From contig NZ_CPYD01000005.1 in assembly GCF_001112925.1 (NCBI RefSeq), positions 1 through 64,000 of the forward strand: 64,000 nt of DNA, given 5' to 3'. Source of the DNA: Yersinia nurmii. GTDB taxonomy: Bacteria; Pseudomonadota; Gammaproteobacteria; Enterobacterales; Enterobacteriaceae. The position numbers and the translations under genes are program-made. Shown one piece after another: positions 44,701 through 52,630 of this stretch. Position 1 is the stretch's first letter. Every line of letters begins with the position of its first letter. A model generated the notes under the pieces. The model was not told where the DNA came from. It ran no database searches and worked only from the letters and a program-made list of their open reading frames with translations.

Positions 44701-45915
44701 ATCCTCCACCGGCCCAGAAGCCATTTGATGAGTGATCCCATCAATACCGGCAAAATTCAGCTGATATTCAAACAGTTTGAAGTTAATGGTTGGGCCATAC
44801 AAATCCTGCCCCGCGCCAACCATTCCGAGATCGCGCCGCAGTTGGTCGGCTTCGTAACGCTGATGGCGTCGCAGAGTTTTCAGCTCCAGAGCCAGATTAC
44901 GCGCGACATCGGCCAGGGTGAGGTCGTCGCGCATTTTCGCCTGTAGCGGCAGTACGTTGACCACCGGCCCCAGCGCGCCAATAGCCACAGAACCCATTCG
45001 GCGCATGAATGGAAAACCGATGGAAAGATGCTGTTGCCCGCTCATGCGATACAAATAGCTCATCACCAAGGCGATCGCCATATCCGCCACAGATAGACGC
45101 TGCGATTTTACCGCTTCAATAATGGTCGAAAATTGGGCGATGTCAGTGGAGAAGTGATAGCGCAGCGGCAACGGAGAGAGACTCTGTTCGCTGTTGTTTT
45201 TTCCCGAGGAAGACAGACAAACCGGCACCGGCAGCTCCGCCGCGTGCTGTAACCAGAACTGACGATCTTTAGCCTCCGCTTCCGATCCTTGATAGGCCAG
45301 ATATTCGGCAACCACTTCGCTAAAAGCGGTAAACGGATTTCCACCTGCGGGCAATCCTGACGCTAGCGCGGTATAGATCTCAGCGATACGTCGCGTTAAA
45401 GCGGTAAAACTGAATCCATCCACCATTAAATGATGATAACGCTGATACCACAACCAGCGTTCTTCGCCTTCAGGCTGCTCTTTCGCCGGACTCACTCGGA
45501 ATAACAAATGGCGATAACCCGGAACATTCGCGGATTCAGGACGATCTGACCCCAAAAGATCCGCTTCCATCAAAACCTGGGCGGCGAGAGTAGCATCGTT
45601 TCGATCTCGCCAATCCAAGACTTCAGCGGGCGCGATCTGTTCGGGATCAATGGCCTGAGGAATCCACTGTACCGGTCCATTATCACCACTGCCAAAGCGG
45701 GCATGGACAATATCGGCCTCAGCCAGTCCCTGACGGAGCGCGGCTTGAAAATGTGCCACATCGAGATGACCACGGAGTTCGATATAATGCGCGACGGCGT
45801 AAGCGTTATTCTGGACCGCGATCTGATCGGCAAACCAGATACCTGGCTGAGCAGCAACCAGCGGTAATTCGCGTTCGTTTGCGGCAGAAAAAGTTAGGGT
45901 TGAAGCCTCTGACAC
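38716..45915 (-). CDS. Two-module siderophore NRPS (C-A-T-C-A-T-TE)
   Basis: A 2399-residue synthetase replacing EntF (about 1290 residues in E. coli). Domains in order: C1 (motif HHLMVDG at 161-167), A1 (about 480-990; YTSGSTGRPKG), T1 (LGGDS, Ser1041), C2 (HHLIGDG from 1250), A2 (about 1540-2060), T2 (GGHS, Ser2107), TE (GYSLGG from 2238, Ser2240; late His in CSHITMM). No epimerase domain is present. The A2 specificity residues read D-V-W-H-F-S-L-V-D-K, the EntF serine code. A1 reads about D-S-E-D-M-G-Y-I-D-K, with acidic pocket residues suggesting Lys, Arg or Orn. The start is GTG with AAGGA upstream. Predicted role: couple DHB from EntB to a cationic residue and serine, then trimerise and cyclise on the TE. 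Confidence 0.93.
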   Translation of the reverse strand: MSEASTLTFSAANERELPLVAAQPGIWFADQIAVQNNAYAVAHYIELRGHLDVAHFQAALRQGLAEADIVHARFGSGDNGPVQWIPQAIDPEQIAPAEVLDWRDRNDATLAAQVLMEADLLGSDRPESANVPGYRHLLFRVSPAKEQPEGEERWLWYQRYHHLMVDGFSFTALTRRIAEIYTALASGLPAGGNPFTAFSEVVAEYLAYQGSEAEAKDRQFWLQHAAELPVPVCLSSSGKNNSEQSLSPLPLRYHFSTDIAQFSTIIEAVKSQRLSVADMAIALVMSYLYRMSGQQHLSIGFPFMRRMGSVAIGALGPVVNVLPLQAKMRDDLTLADVARNLALELKTLRRHQRYEADQLRRDLGMVGAGQDLYGPTINFKLFEYQLNFAGIDGITHQMASGPVEDLEFNLYLEEGQLSVELTANPARYDMASLRLHAQRIQYLIQQIARQPDVAIGQLSLLDPQELAVIDQWANGPAISMPAGAVSVLDIFHSRVTQQPDDCAVACGEHRLSYQQLSVRVAQLARALIARGVGADDVVAIGLPRSVDSLVAILGVLASGAAYMPLDLDYPLDRLELMCDDARPCLLLTHNRIREQLPQLAATLSLDDEVFRSECAALPTQPVVDAERREALRGAHLAYIIYTSGSTGRPKGVMSTHGGLLNLLVAHADNLYGPAMAEFAQQHSRRMRAGHTASFSFDSSWEPLFWMMIGCELYIFDEEMRRDAYSLVQMMDEVPIDTMDITPSFFSQMIDSGLLENGRHRPAFIMIGGEAATPRLWNLLKQHPELNVHNYYGPSEYTIDTLGTSTRVSDQPVIGRPVANTEVYLLNSKLEKVPVGVMGELYIAGAGLARGYLRRPDLTAARFVANPFREGEVMYRSGDLMRWTPEGQLDFVGRIDHQIKVRGFRVELGEVENALVALPQVSTAVVMAEAIGVTHRLIGYCSVPDADLNANPQLSSQLLEQLAATLPDYMVPAVLVVLNELPLTVNGKIDRQALPAPERAVQQISRAPQTPQEALICRATADLLGLEQVGADDDFFALGGDSISAMALGTALRRQGYQLRPRDIFSQRTPARMALALQPVGETAPGKPTAEVKLPDTVMAAVTEKYGSVSAVLPVLPLQQGLLFHAQLGREANNYNAMSRFELEGPLDVDRLRGALELLLVRYPQLAAIFDTELYSEPLQILPRIDTTHMNVPWRVLDLSEMTADRQVVEFYNLERSLLAKDLIAASPRPLLEAVLVRYATDRHVLILVAHHLIGDGWSSSIMLHDLLHTYGNLPLAPLKVSYGSLINQMTQRDLQQDRQIWQQAMLGATPSILYPEANSAGPVRELAVELGRELTAGLVTLLRREGLTLNTLLQGVWGTLLGALSGRNDVVFGSPVSGRYAEVEGIEQHIGLFSNTIPVRVKLQPNLPLLAQLNALQQQQIQLLEHDGLGLGEIQRLAGANTLFDTLLVVENYPENSKLHQQEFHGLRCAGLNNRGYTHYPLALLALPGEKLQLQLEYRDVVQDPQRVAQRLVRLLEYLVYQPELPLSALDLQTPDEKALLAEINNTGITLPAVTLCDLMAQQAQETPLDLALLDIHQQLNYQQVRERVTALAAHLQRQGVRAGDRVAVALPRSVDLSLSLMAILEAGAAYLPLDTGYPDDRLAYMIQDAQPRLIITFSDLAERFAGQGALLLLDRLTQPWPAAQDFVAPSITTDHPAYLIYTSGSTGRPKGVVVSHGAIVNRLLWMQNEYPLGSDDVVLQKTPCSFDVSVWEFFWPMITGARLVMAPPEAHRDPDALRAIVEDYGVTTAHFVPSMLAAFVSALSGQGRTCTSLRRVFCSGEALSRELSELYQQCFSAPLHNLYGPTEAAVDVTYQPAYGADLARITGNSVPIGKPVWNTQLRILDHLLRPVPVGVAGDLYLCGVQLAQGYYARPDLTASRFVADPFDCGQRMYRTGDIARWLANGEVEYLGRSDDQLKIRGQRIELGEIESALLELPQVQQAVVVARTLVGAEGALAGADSRQLVGYIVPAVGQMEVDTEALRKALSERLPAHMVPVVIVSLETFPLSANGKLDRKALPAPANQLDDGGRAPAEGLETRIAEMFANLLGVDSVGADTDFFAAGGHSLLAMRLAADLRRELKQPVAVGQVMVASTVASLAAALSQPQSQNQNEIGFGEVMILRQGSGASLFCVHPASGFAWQFSQLPRYLSGKWPVMGLQSPRPGGAIAECANMDEMCEQHLATLRRIQPMGPYHLMGYSLGGTIAQGMAVKLQEQGEEVAFLGLLDTYPPETQDWNAPIEAEALAEVERERELFMAATGDELEEKRKMFDQIQANYDDSVGLLSAATTAVYHGETTLFVATQTQPEGETPAEIWAPYVKNLRTFELDCSHITMMSPETLKVLGPLLNQLLSDIGSLGN

Positions 45916-46105
45916 GGCAAAAATTCCTTATTTGGCAAGTATCAAGAATCCGGTTATTCCGGCGTCTTTCCATCGGTCATGCTGGGCTATCTCATTCGGC
46001 GCAGCCTGTCAGCAGTTACGCATCTACAGCGCGAAAAACCCCGCCTGAAAAAGCATTTTTAAGGGTTTAGGCGCTGGCAGATGCAACATGACAAGAGATA
46101 GGTTT

Positions 46106-46330
46106 TTATTCCGGCTGAGCGTTAATCAGGCTCTGAGGGCGCATATCCGTCCAGTTCATTTCCAGATAGCGTACGCAGGCTTCCCTTACCGCCGGACCAA
46201 ATACCGGTTCCCAACCGGCGGGAATCGCAGTGATTTCAGGCCACAGGCTGTACTGGCGCTGAGCATTGATCAGCACAAAAAAGGGAATGCTTTCATCATC
46301 AAAAGGGTTCACTTGGGCTTCATTCATCAT
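46106..46330 (-). CDS. MbtH-like protein (YbdZ type)
   Basis: A 74-residue MbtH-family activator of NRPS adenylation domains: NPFDDESIPFFVLINAQRQYSLWPEITAIPAGW carries the invariant N-P-F-D and S-L-W-P residues. I start at ATG 46330 (or 46327), right after the fes stop; the frame is open upstream into fes. It sits between fes and the synthetase as in E. coli ybdZ. Confidence 0.93.
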   Translation of the reverse strand: MMNEAQVNPFDDESIPFFVLINAQRQYSLWPEITAIPAGWEPVFGPAVREACVRYLEMNWTDMRPQSLINAQPE

Positions 46331-46331
46331 A

Positions 46332-47639
46332 TTAATTACTGTCATTTTTAAGATTGAGTAAATAATGCAGACCATCGATTAATCCACCCCGCCAACACAC
46401 GGCATCATGCCCGCCAGAATAAAAACGGCTGTTAACGCGATGAGGGGATTGCTCTAATGCACGCTGCATTTCCTGATTAACCTGATAAATCACGTCTTCC
46501 CTGCGCCCTGCCTCCATAAATATATCCAGTTGATGATCGGCCCCCACACCTTGTTGAACTTGCTGAATCAGCCAACCGGCAACTTCAGCGTTGCCGTCGG
46601 GCATCAGCACGGCATCATCAATACGCGGCCACCAAAATGAACCTGACTGACTGAGTACGCAGCCAAAGCGCTGCGGCCAATGTAGCCCGGCGTACAGCGC
46701 GGCTAAGCCGCCATAACTTTGCCCTGCAACCAGAGTACGTGAGGCCAAGTCACTAAAAGGCTGATACTGCGCCACCTGCGGCAAAAGTTCGGCTAGAATC
46801 GCCAGCCAGAACTCCCGATGACAAGGCAATTCTTCCCCGCGATGCTGCTGATCGATAACATCAATCAGCACATAAACGGCGGGAGGAAGCTGACCACTCT
46901 CGGTTTGTCGATCCAATACGCCAAATATCGGTTGCCCCTGCGCCCAATATTGCCCATCCAGCAAAATAGCCAACGGACGATCCTGTGGTTGATCGGTTTC
47001 CCCTGTGGAATAGATCCAAATATTGCGACTATTACCGAGCAACTTGCTGTTCCAGACGATCTTATGCAGACGCGCCGAATCGACTGGCGGCGGATTGCCA
47101 GCATCGACGTCTTTCCAGGCAGGTTGTGGAAGTGAAGCGGGAAGATGTACTGCCGAGAGAGGTGTGCCACGGTTGCTGTAATGTGGTCGAATCCGATTAA
47201 GCGGGTCGCTTTCTGCCAGATCCAGTAAAGAAATCCACCAGTTACGCTGCGCCATGCGCCGCTGCTCATGACTCCCTTCCGGCAGTTGCAAACACTGGCT
47301 GGCGCTTACCGGAATCACGCTATAGCTACCGCGAAAATCAGGCTCAACCTCAGCCTGCCAATACCACACATCGGAATTACCGAGGCGCTTTAGGCATTCA
47401 GGCGTAAAACTGTGGTGGTCAGTGACACCGTTAACATCAATATAAACTCGGCTGAGAGAAGACTGCTGAGCATTTCCCTGTGGGTCTCGCCATAAAAACG
47501 TCAGTTTTACCCGATCTGTATCTCTAGGTTCTACCAAGGGAGTGCCCCATTGCGCGACCTGTTGCCACCAGGCCTCACTGCCAACTTGAGGATCGCTTAA
47601 TAAGCTCTGGCTATCCGGATAACTGTTCACTGCATTCAC
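46332..47639 (-). CDS. fes: Ferric siderophore esterase Fes
   Basis: A 435-residue cytoplasmic esterase that opens the trilactone of imported ferric siderophore. The N-terminal Fes domain (VKLTFLWRDP...) is followed by the alpha/beta hydrolase with nucleophile GQSYGG, LSQSGSFWW and the catalytic His in SGGHDAVCWRGGL. I start at GTG 47639, preceded by GAGG seven bases upstream; the longer frame starts at a TTG (47660). First gene of the fes-mbtH-NRPS operon. Presence of Fes supports a lactone product. Confidence 0.93.
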   Translation of the reverse strand: MNAVNSYPDSQSLLSDPQVGSEAWWQQVAQWGTPLVEPRDTDRVKLTFLWRDPQGNAQQSSLSRVYIDVNGVTDHHSFTPECLKRLGNSDVWYWQAEVEPDFRGSYSVIPVSASQCLQLPEGSHEQRRMAQRNWWISLLDLAESDPLNRIRPHYSNRGTPLSAVHLPASLPQPAWKDVDAGNPPPVDSARLHKIVWNSKLLGNSRNIWIYSTGETDQPQDRPLAILLDGQYWAQGQPIFGVLDRQTESGQLPPAVYVLIDVIDQQHRGEELPCHREFWLAILAELLPQVAQYQPFSDLASRTLVAGQSYGGLAALYAGLHWPQRFGCVLSQSGSFWWPRIDDAVLMPDGNAEVAGWLIQQVQQGVGADHQLDIFMEAGRREDVIYQVNQEMQRALEQSPHRVNSRFYSGGHDAVCWRGGLIDGLHYLLNLKNDSN

Positions 47640-48042
47640 AACCTTCCCTCGCTGTTTCAACTTTCTGTATCAGTCCTGAAAACCATTAGGCAGGCTAAAG
47701 ATTGATTCATATATATTTAGGGACACAAGTAAATACAAATAATATTGAGAACTATTTGTGTTTGCAATAACATAGTTAGCATTCGCTCTAATGCATCAAT
47801 TTAAGTTTGCTCGCCCCATAGGCAAACTGGCGGCGTTTACCACAAAAATAAAGCGGTCATACCGTCGATGTATTGATTTTGGCTGGATTGGATGGCCTTA
47901 GAGACACTGCGTTAAGGTTTGGCAGGAATGCGCGAACATACCCAGCCGAGCCTGACAATACGTAATACCGGGTGACCTTAAGCCCCGATTGCGCAAACAC
48001 GCTTTTATTTTTATTTATTGTGTTCTAGGTAAGGGATAAATC
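47640..48042. other. Divergent control region between fes and the receptor gene
   Basis: About 400 bases with the Fur-type dyad at 47735-47759 on the fes side. The rest, up to the receptor gene, shows no gene. I could not place a second Fur site near the receptor start with confidence. Confidence 0.4.
47735..47759. promoter_or_regulatory. Fur box upstream of fes
   Basis: ACAAATA (47735-47741) and TATTTGT (47753-47759) flank ATATTGAGAAC; the core AATAATATTGAGAACTATT resembles the Fur consensus. It lies 96 bases upstream of the fes GTG and is shared with the divergent receptor gene. Confidence 0.65.
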
Positions 48043-50253
48043 ATGTTCGATCTTTCTGGCAAATTGATGCCAAGGAAACTACCGCTTCACGTCAGCTCTA
48101 CCTCTAAAACTTTACTATTTACCTCTGCACTTATTCTTATCCCGTCTATCGGCGCTCAGGCCGAAACGAATAAAACGGCCAATGCGGCGAAAGAAGATAA
48201 ATTAGTGGTGGTTGCGCAGGCGGGCAATGGGGAGGAAAATTCAGGTTTTGTAGCGACCAATAGCTCCACGGGGACGAAAACTGATACCCCGCTGATTAAA
48301 ACACCTCAGGCCATCTCCGTGATTACCAGTGAGCAAATGGCGGCGCAAGACGCGACCTCAGTCGCTCAGGCATTGCGTTATACCGCTGGCGTTATCTCTG
48401 AATATCGCGGCGCTTCCAACCTGAATGACGAAGTGACTATTCGCGGTTTCGGCTCCGTTCCTCGTTTCCTCGATGGTTTGAGCTATAGCTCTATCGGCGG
48501 CGTACGTCGCGCCGGCCAAATCGATCCCTGGATGCTGGAACGCGTTGAAGTCGTCCGTGGCCCAGCGTCGGTTTTATATGGTCAGGTTAACCCCGGCGGC
48601 CTGATTAATATGGTCAGCAAGCGCCCTACCGCTGAAAGTATCCATAAAGTACAGGCTCGCGCCGGTAATAATAAACTCGCCGAAGCGGCATTTGATTTTG
48701 GTGGCACCCTTGATGACGAGGGGAAAGTCCTTTATCGCCTGAATGGCATTGGCCGCACTCAAGATGATGCGGTGCAATCATTTAAACAGGAACGTTTTGC
48801 CATTGCTCCGGCAATTACTTTCTTACCAAATGAAGATACCAGCTTCACCTTATTAACCAGCTATCAAAGAGAGCCTGAAGCCGGTTCACGTAACTTCCTT
48901 CCGGCCAGAGGATTACTGACCGCGACTCAGTATGGTTATATTCCGCGTGATTTTAACGTTAGCGATCCAGCATTTGATCAATCATGGCGTGAACAAACTT
49001 CCGTCGGTTATGCTTTCGAGCATTATATTAATGACACCTTTAAATTCCGTCAGAATCTGCGTTATACACAAATAAAGCAGCATTATAATTATCTGGTATT
49101 TTTGGATATGCAGCCTGACAACCGCACCATGAATCGCCGCGCACAAATCGAAAGACAGCAATATGGCGAATTCTCGCTTGATAACCAATTGCAGGCAGAT
49201 TTCTGGACCGGTGAATTCAACCACACGGTATTAACCGGGCTGGATTACAAACGTACCCGAATTGATAGCCAGTTCCTGATGGATCGCGGTAGCAAATACG
49301 ATTTGGACTGGGTATCACCGGTTTATGGTCTGAATATTCAGGAAAGCGCGCTGGGGCTCAGCGATGACGATCTGAATAAACTGGATCAGGTTGGCGTTTA
49401 TCTGCAAGACCAAATCGAATATGGCAACTGGAATCTGTTGCTGTCCGGTCGCTATGACTGGTCGCAAATGAAAGCATTAAGCCGTGTCACCAGCAAACAG
49501 ACGCAGCAGGATGATAACGCCTTCACCGGTCGCGCAGCGGTGCTGTACGCCTTTGATTCCGGTATTTCTCCTTACGTCAGCTACAGCACTTCCTTCGAGC
49601 CTAATACGGGTAAAGGCGCACCGGGCCACGAAGCGCTGAAACCTATTACCGCACGTCAGGTGGAAGCCGGTATCAAATATCAACCGCCGGGTTCGCAAAC
49701 CTTGCTGACTGCGGCTCTGTATGATTTACGTCAGAAAAACATCAGCCAGCGCGATCAGGTACTGAACTACGACATTCCTATCGGTGAAACCCAATCTCAA
49801 GGCTTGGAAACCGAATTAAAAAGCGCTCTGAGCGAAAATATTGATGTCATCGCATCTTATACCTACACCACGGCTAAAGTGCGCGAAACGACCCGCGTTG
49901 GCGAGCAAGGTAAAATGCCACCCACTATTCCACACCACGCTGCGGCACTGTGGGGAATGTATACCTTTAACGAAGGCGCACTAAGCGGTTTATCCACCGG
50001 TGCTGGCGTGCGTTATATGGGCACCAGTTGGGGTGATAGAAAGAACACATTCAAAGTACCTGCGTCTACCGTGTACGACTGGATGATGCGTTACGAATTA
50101 GGTAACGCAGTTCCGACGCTGAAAGGTACCTCACTACAGGTTAACCTGAATAACATCACCGATAAGAAGTACGTGGCAACCTGTTCAACCGATTCCGCCT
50201 GCTTCTATGCTCCGGGTCGTACTGCTACCGCAACCGTCAGTTATTCTTGGTAA
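48043..50253 (+). CDS. TonB-dependent siderophore receptor, FhuA/Fct type
   Basis: A 736-residue outer-membrane receptor. The signal peptide ends at about residue 40 (SIGAQA). A TonB box-like DKLVVVAQ (about 52-59) precedes the plug (TDTPLIKTPQAISVITSEQM, VTIRGFG, ERVEVVRGPASVLYGQVNPGGLINMVSKRP). The barrel ends with the C-terminal SYSW. The plug motifs place it in the FhuA/FoxA/Fct siderophore-receptor group rather than with FepA. Length equals the chrysobactin receptor Fct (about 735). Its position divergent to fes makes it the cognate receptor of the locus. The start has AAGGGA upstream. Confidence 0.92.
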   Translation: MFDLSGKLMPRKLPLHVSSTSKTLLFTSALILIPSIGAQAETNKTANAAKEDKLVVVAQAGNGEENSGFVATNSSTGTKTDTPLIKTPQAISVITSEQMAAQDATSVAQALRYTAGVISEYRGASNLNDEVTIRGFGSVPRFLDGLSYSSIGGVRRAGQIDPWMLERVEVVRGPASVLYGQVNPGGLINMVSKRPTAESIHKVQARAGNNKLAEAAFDFGGTLDDEGKVLYRLNGIGRTQDDAVQSFKQERFAIAPAITFLPNEDTSFTLLTSYQREPEAGSRNFLPARGLLTATQYGYIPRDFNVSDPAFDQSWREQTSVGYAFEHYINDTFKFRQNLRYTQIKQHYNYLVFLDMQPDNRTMNRRAQIERQQYGEFSLDNQLQADFWTGEFNHTVLTGLDYKRTRIDSQFLMDRGSKYDLDWVSPVYGLNIQESALGLSDDDLNKLDQVGVYLQDQIEYGNWNLLLSGRYDWSQMKALSRVTSKQTQQDDNAFTGRAAVLYAFDSGISPYVSYSTSFEPNTGKGAPGHEALKPITARQVEAGIKYQPPGSQTLLTAALYDLRQKNISQRDQVLNYDIPIGETQSQGLETELKSALSENIDVIASYTYTTAKVRETTRVGEQGKMPPTIPHHAAALWGMYTFNEGALSGLSTGAGVRYMGTSWGDRKNTFKVPASTVYDWMMRYELGNAVPTLKGTSLQVNLNNITDKKYVATCSTDSACFYAPGRTATATVSYSW

Positions 50254-50269
50254 TAGCTGCGTATACACC

Positions 50270-50291
50270 GCGCCTGTCTGCTGGCAGGCGC
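50270..50291 (+). terminator. Hairpin after the receptor gene
   Basis: GCGCCTG (50270-50276) pairs with CAGGCGC (50285-50291), 17 bases after the stop. The following sequence is only moderately T-rich. Confidence 0.55.
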
Positions 50292-50506
50292 TAATTTCCT
50301 ACTGCCCCCCTCTTATATTTCATACGGACCTTAAAGAAAGGTAAATATTTCCCTACACGCTCCTCCTCCTCTCATCGCCAAAACAATATAACGCTATAAA
50401 ATATAAAGAGTTAACCTAATAACAACCTTTCCACTCATGTCGTTTAACCTTTCTAAACCTATGGTTTTATCTTTATACTCACCCCATAACCCATTGAGGC
50501 AAAACT

Positions 50507-50926
50507 ATGTCAGCGTCCGTAGGAATACCCCAGTTAATGCACCGCATTCGCACCAGTACCCAGCGTATGTGCGGGCTGCTGTTGGTATTTTTCTGGCTGA
50601 TACTTAATGCTCAACTGGCGGTAGCTGGTCATCATTGCGATTTGATGCTGTCCGGCCAACCGGCGGTTATTCAGCATCAGGAACATACTCAGCACACGAT
50701 GGATATGTCCCACGGTCAGGCGCAAAATGCGCTGTGTGACAAACACTGCGTGCCGGATTCGATGCAGCCTGACGGCAGCGTTATTGCGCTGGCCGCTCTA
50801 CTCCCACAGACCGAACTGCGGCTTGCAGCGGTTCAAACCCATGCAGTGATACAAAAAAGCGATTGGTATTCACCCCCTATTGCCGGACCTCCGACGGAGA
50901 TCGTTTTCTGTCGTTTCAGAGAATAA
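50507..50926 (+). CDS. Small exported His/Met-rich protein of the copper operon
   Basis: A 139-residue protein with a long signal peptide (to about residue 40, LNAQLAVA), then GHHCD and a metal-ligand-rich stretch HQEHTQHTMDMSHGQ, with further cysteines in LCDKHC and FCRF. The composition suggests periplasmic copper or silver binding. It may belong to the DUF2946-type proteins often seen at copper loci, which I cannot confirm. First gene of the cus cluster, 73 bases before cusF. Confidence 0.7.
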   Translation: MSASVGIPQLMHRIRTSTQRMCGLLLVFFWLILNAQLAVAGHHCDLMLSGQPAVIQHQEHTQHTMDMSHGQAQNALCDKHCVPDSMQPDGSVIALAALLPQTELRLAAVQTHAVIQKSDWYSPPIAGPPTEIVFCRFRE

Positions 50927-50999
50927 CCCCAGACCTTGATATCCCCTGTATGCCGTCATTCAGCGGCACCTTGCGTTTATTTATTGTCTGGAGTTAATC

Positions 51000-51338
51000 A
51001 TGAAAATCCTTATTGCTACCCTTTTCTTAGTGTTACCTACCGCCGTTTTCTCTGCCAATCCACAAGCCCATCAGCATATGCATCAACCGGATGCATCGAG
51101 TGCATCTGTAGAAACCCTTTATCAGTCCCAAGGTAAAATTAAGGCCTGGGGCACCGAAGGGGTATCCATCAGTCATCAGGCCATTCCAGCCCTGAACTGG
51201 CCGCCGATGACCATGAGTTTTAGCTTACCCACAGCAGGTAATCTGCAACCTTTAACGGTCGGAACAGAAGTCGATTTCAGATTCCGTCAGACCGCGCAGG
51301 GTTACGAACTGGTTTCCATCGCTCCGCACCAATCTTAA
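51000..51338 (+). CDS. cusF: Periplasmic Cu(I)/Ag(I) chaperone CusF
   Basis: A 112-residue metallochaperone that hands Cu(I)/Ag(I) to CusB. Signal peptide to about residue 19 (AVFSA). The OB-like fold carries the metal site ISHQAIPALNWPPMTMSF (His, Trp and two Met ligands). It precedes cusC by 11 bases. Confidence 0.92.
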   Translation: MKILIATLFLVLPTAVFSANPQAHQHMHQPDASSASVETLYQSQGKIKAWGTEGVSISHQAIPALNWPPMTMSFSLPTAGNLQPLTVGTEVDFRFRQTAQGYELVSIAPHQS

Positions 51339-51349
51339 GCGGGGTTAAC

Positions 51350-52630
51350 ATGTCCAGATTCCTCTCTCATCGTTCTCCGGTGCGGCCAGCCCTTGCCTGC
51401 TCGCTCACCTTGCTGACGCTGTGCCAGCCGTTGGCGGCCCAGGCTGTCGATATCACGCTGAATCAGGCTATCAGTTCGGCTGAACATTATTCCGCCGAAC
51501 TGTCCGCCAATCAGCATCAGGTGAATGCGTTGGAAAATATGGCCAGTTCCGCCACTCAACTGCCCGATCCCAAACTCAAATTCGGAATAGAAAATCTGCC
51601 GGTCGGCGGCAATAACGGTCACCGTTTTACTCGGGAAGGCATGACCATGCAGCGTATCGGCATCATGCAAGACTATGTAAGCAGCGATAAACGCCAGCGT
51701 AAAGCCGATACCCTCAGTGCGGAGGCACGCAAAACCGCGGCGGCCAGCGAAACTATTCGCGCTCGCTTGCAGAAAGATGCGGCCCAATCGTGGCTAGATT
51801 TGGCGCTCGCCGAACAGGCCGTAAAAGATGCTCAAAAACTGGTGCTGGAAAGTGAAAAACAGATTGGCGTAAAGCGGGCTGGCGTTATCGGCGGAGCCAG
51901 CCCTGCCAGTAGCGTAGTGGATTCCCGACTGAAGCGGATTGCCATGCAGGATCGCCTAACCAACGCCGAGCGAGACGTGCGTCTGGCGCAAGCGCGCTTG
52001 ACCCAGCTTACCGGTTTGGAAGTGACCAAAACCAGCGGTTCACTGCCCACTTTCACCCGCCTGCCGGCCGATGTTGCAGTTTTGCAGACGGCAGTTTTCC
52101 AGCATCCCGAAGTATTACAGGCCAGACGCGAAGCAGAAGTGGCAAAAGCTCGCTCGGCTCAGTCTGCCATTGCAGCCATTCCTGATATTGGCGTCGAGGT
52201 TTATTACGCCAAACGTTCCGAGGACTATGACGATATGGCCGGCGTGATGGTTACCGTGGATTTACCGCTGTTTCGCTCCCAAAGACAGGATAAAGACTAC
52301 GCCGCCGACGTTTCTCGCGCCTTGGAAGCCAATGATCAGCTCACTTTACTGACGCGAGATCATCGGGCGCAGCTCGACACGCTATTGGCACAATATCAGG
52401 CTACCCAGCAACGCTGGCAGCGTCAGACTCAGGAAGTGCTGCCGCTGCAAAAACAGCGGCTAGATCTGATCATCGCTCAGTATCAGGCCAATAAAAGCGA
52501 TCTTTCCTCAGTGATGGATGCCCGTCTGGCGCTATTGGAAAGTGGGCTCAATACTCGCGATGCCGCTCGTGAACTGGCCTCTCTGTGGGTTGCTATTCGC
52601 TATTTGATCCCGCAGGAGACAGCACTATGA
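51350..52630 (+). CDS. cusC: Outer-membrane efflux protein CusC (TolC family)
   Basis: A 426-residue TolC-fold channel of the tripartite copper/silver pump. Signal peptide to about residue 33. It has the usual two helical repeats (LNQAISSAEHYSAELSANQHQVNALE; later KQRLDLIIAQYQANKSDLSSVMDARLALLE). No lipobox is apparent. The stop overlaps the cusB start (ATGA). Confidence 0.9.
   Translation: MSRFLSHRSPVRPALACSLTLLTLCQPLAAQAVDITLNQAISSAEHYSAELSANQHQVNALENMASSATQLPDPKLKFGIENLPVGGNNGHRFTREGMTMQRIGIMQDYVSSDKRQRKADTLSAEARKTAAASETIRARLQKDAAQSWLDLALAEQAVKDAQKLVLESEKQIGVKRAGVIGGASPASSVVDSRLKRIAMQDRLTNAERDVRLAQARLTQLTGLEVTKTSGSLPTFTRLPADVAVLQTAVFQHPEVLQARREAEVAKARSAQSAIAAIPDIGVEVYYAKRSEDYDDMAGVMVTVDLPLFRSQRQDKDYAADVSRALEANDQLTLLTRDHRAQLDTLLAQYQATQQRWQRQTQEVLPLQKQRLDLIIAQYQANKSDLSSVMDARLALLESGLNTRDAARELASLWVAIRYLIPQETAL

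Noticed and set aside
38716..45915. Ordinary enterobactin synthetase EntF
   Set aside because: The protein is almost twice the length of EntF and has two complete C-A-T modules; only the second module has the EntF serine code.
38716..45915. Epimerase domain in the synthetase
   Set aside because: Domain spacing leaves no room between T1 (Ser1041) and C2 (motif at 1250) for a separate E domain of about 450 residues.
50400..50506. CueR/CusR operator upstream of the copper genes
   Set aside because: AACC...GGTT near 50449-50466 gives a weak dyad only; neither the CueR nor the CusR consensus is matched well enough to annotate.
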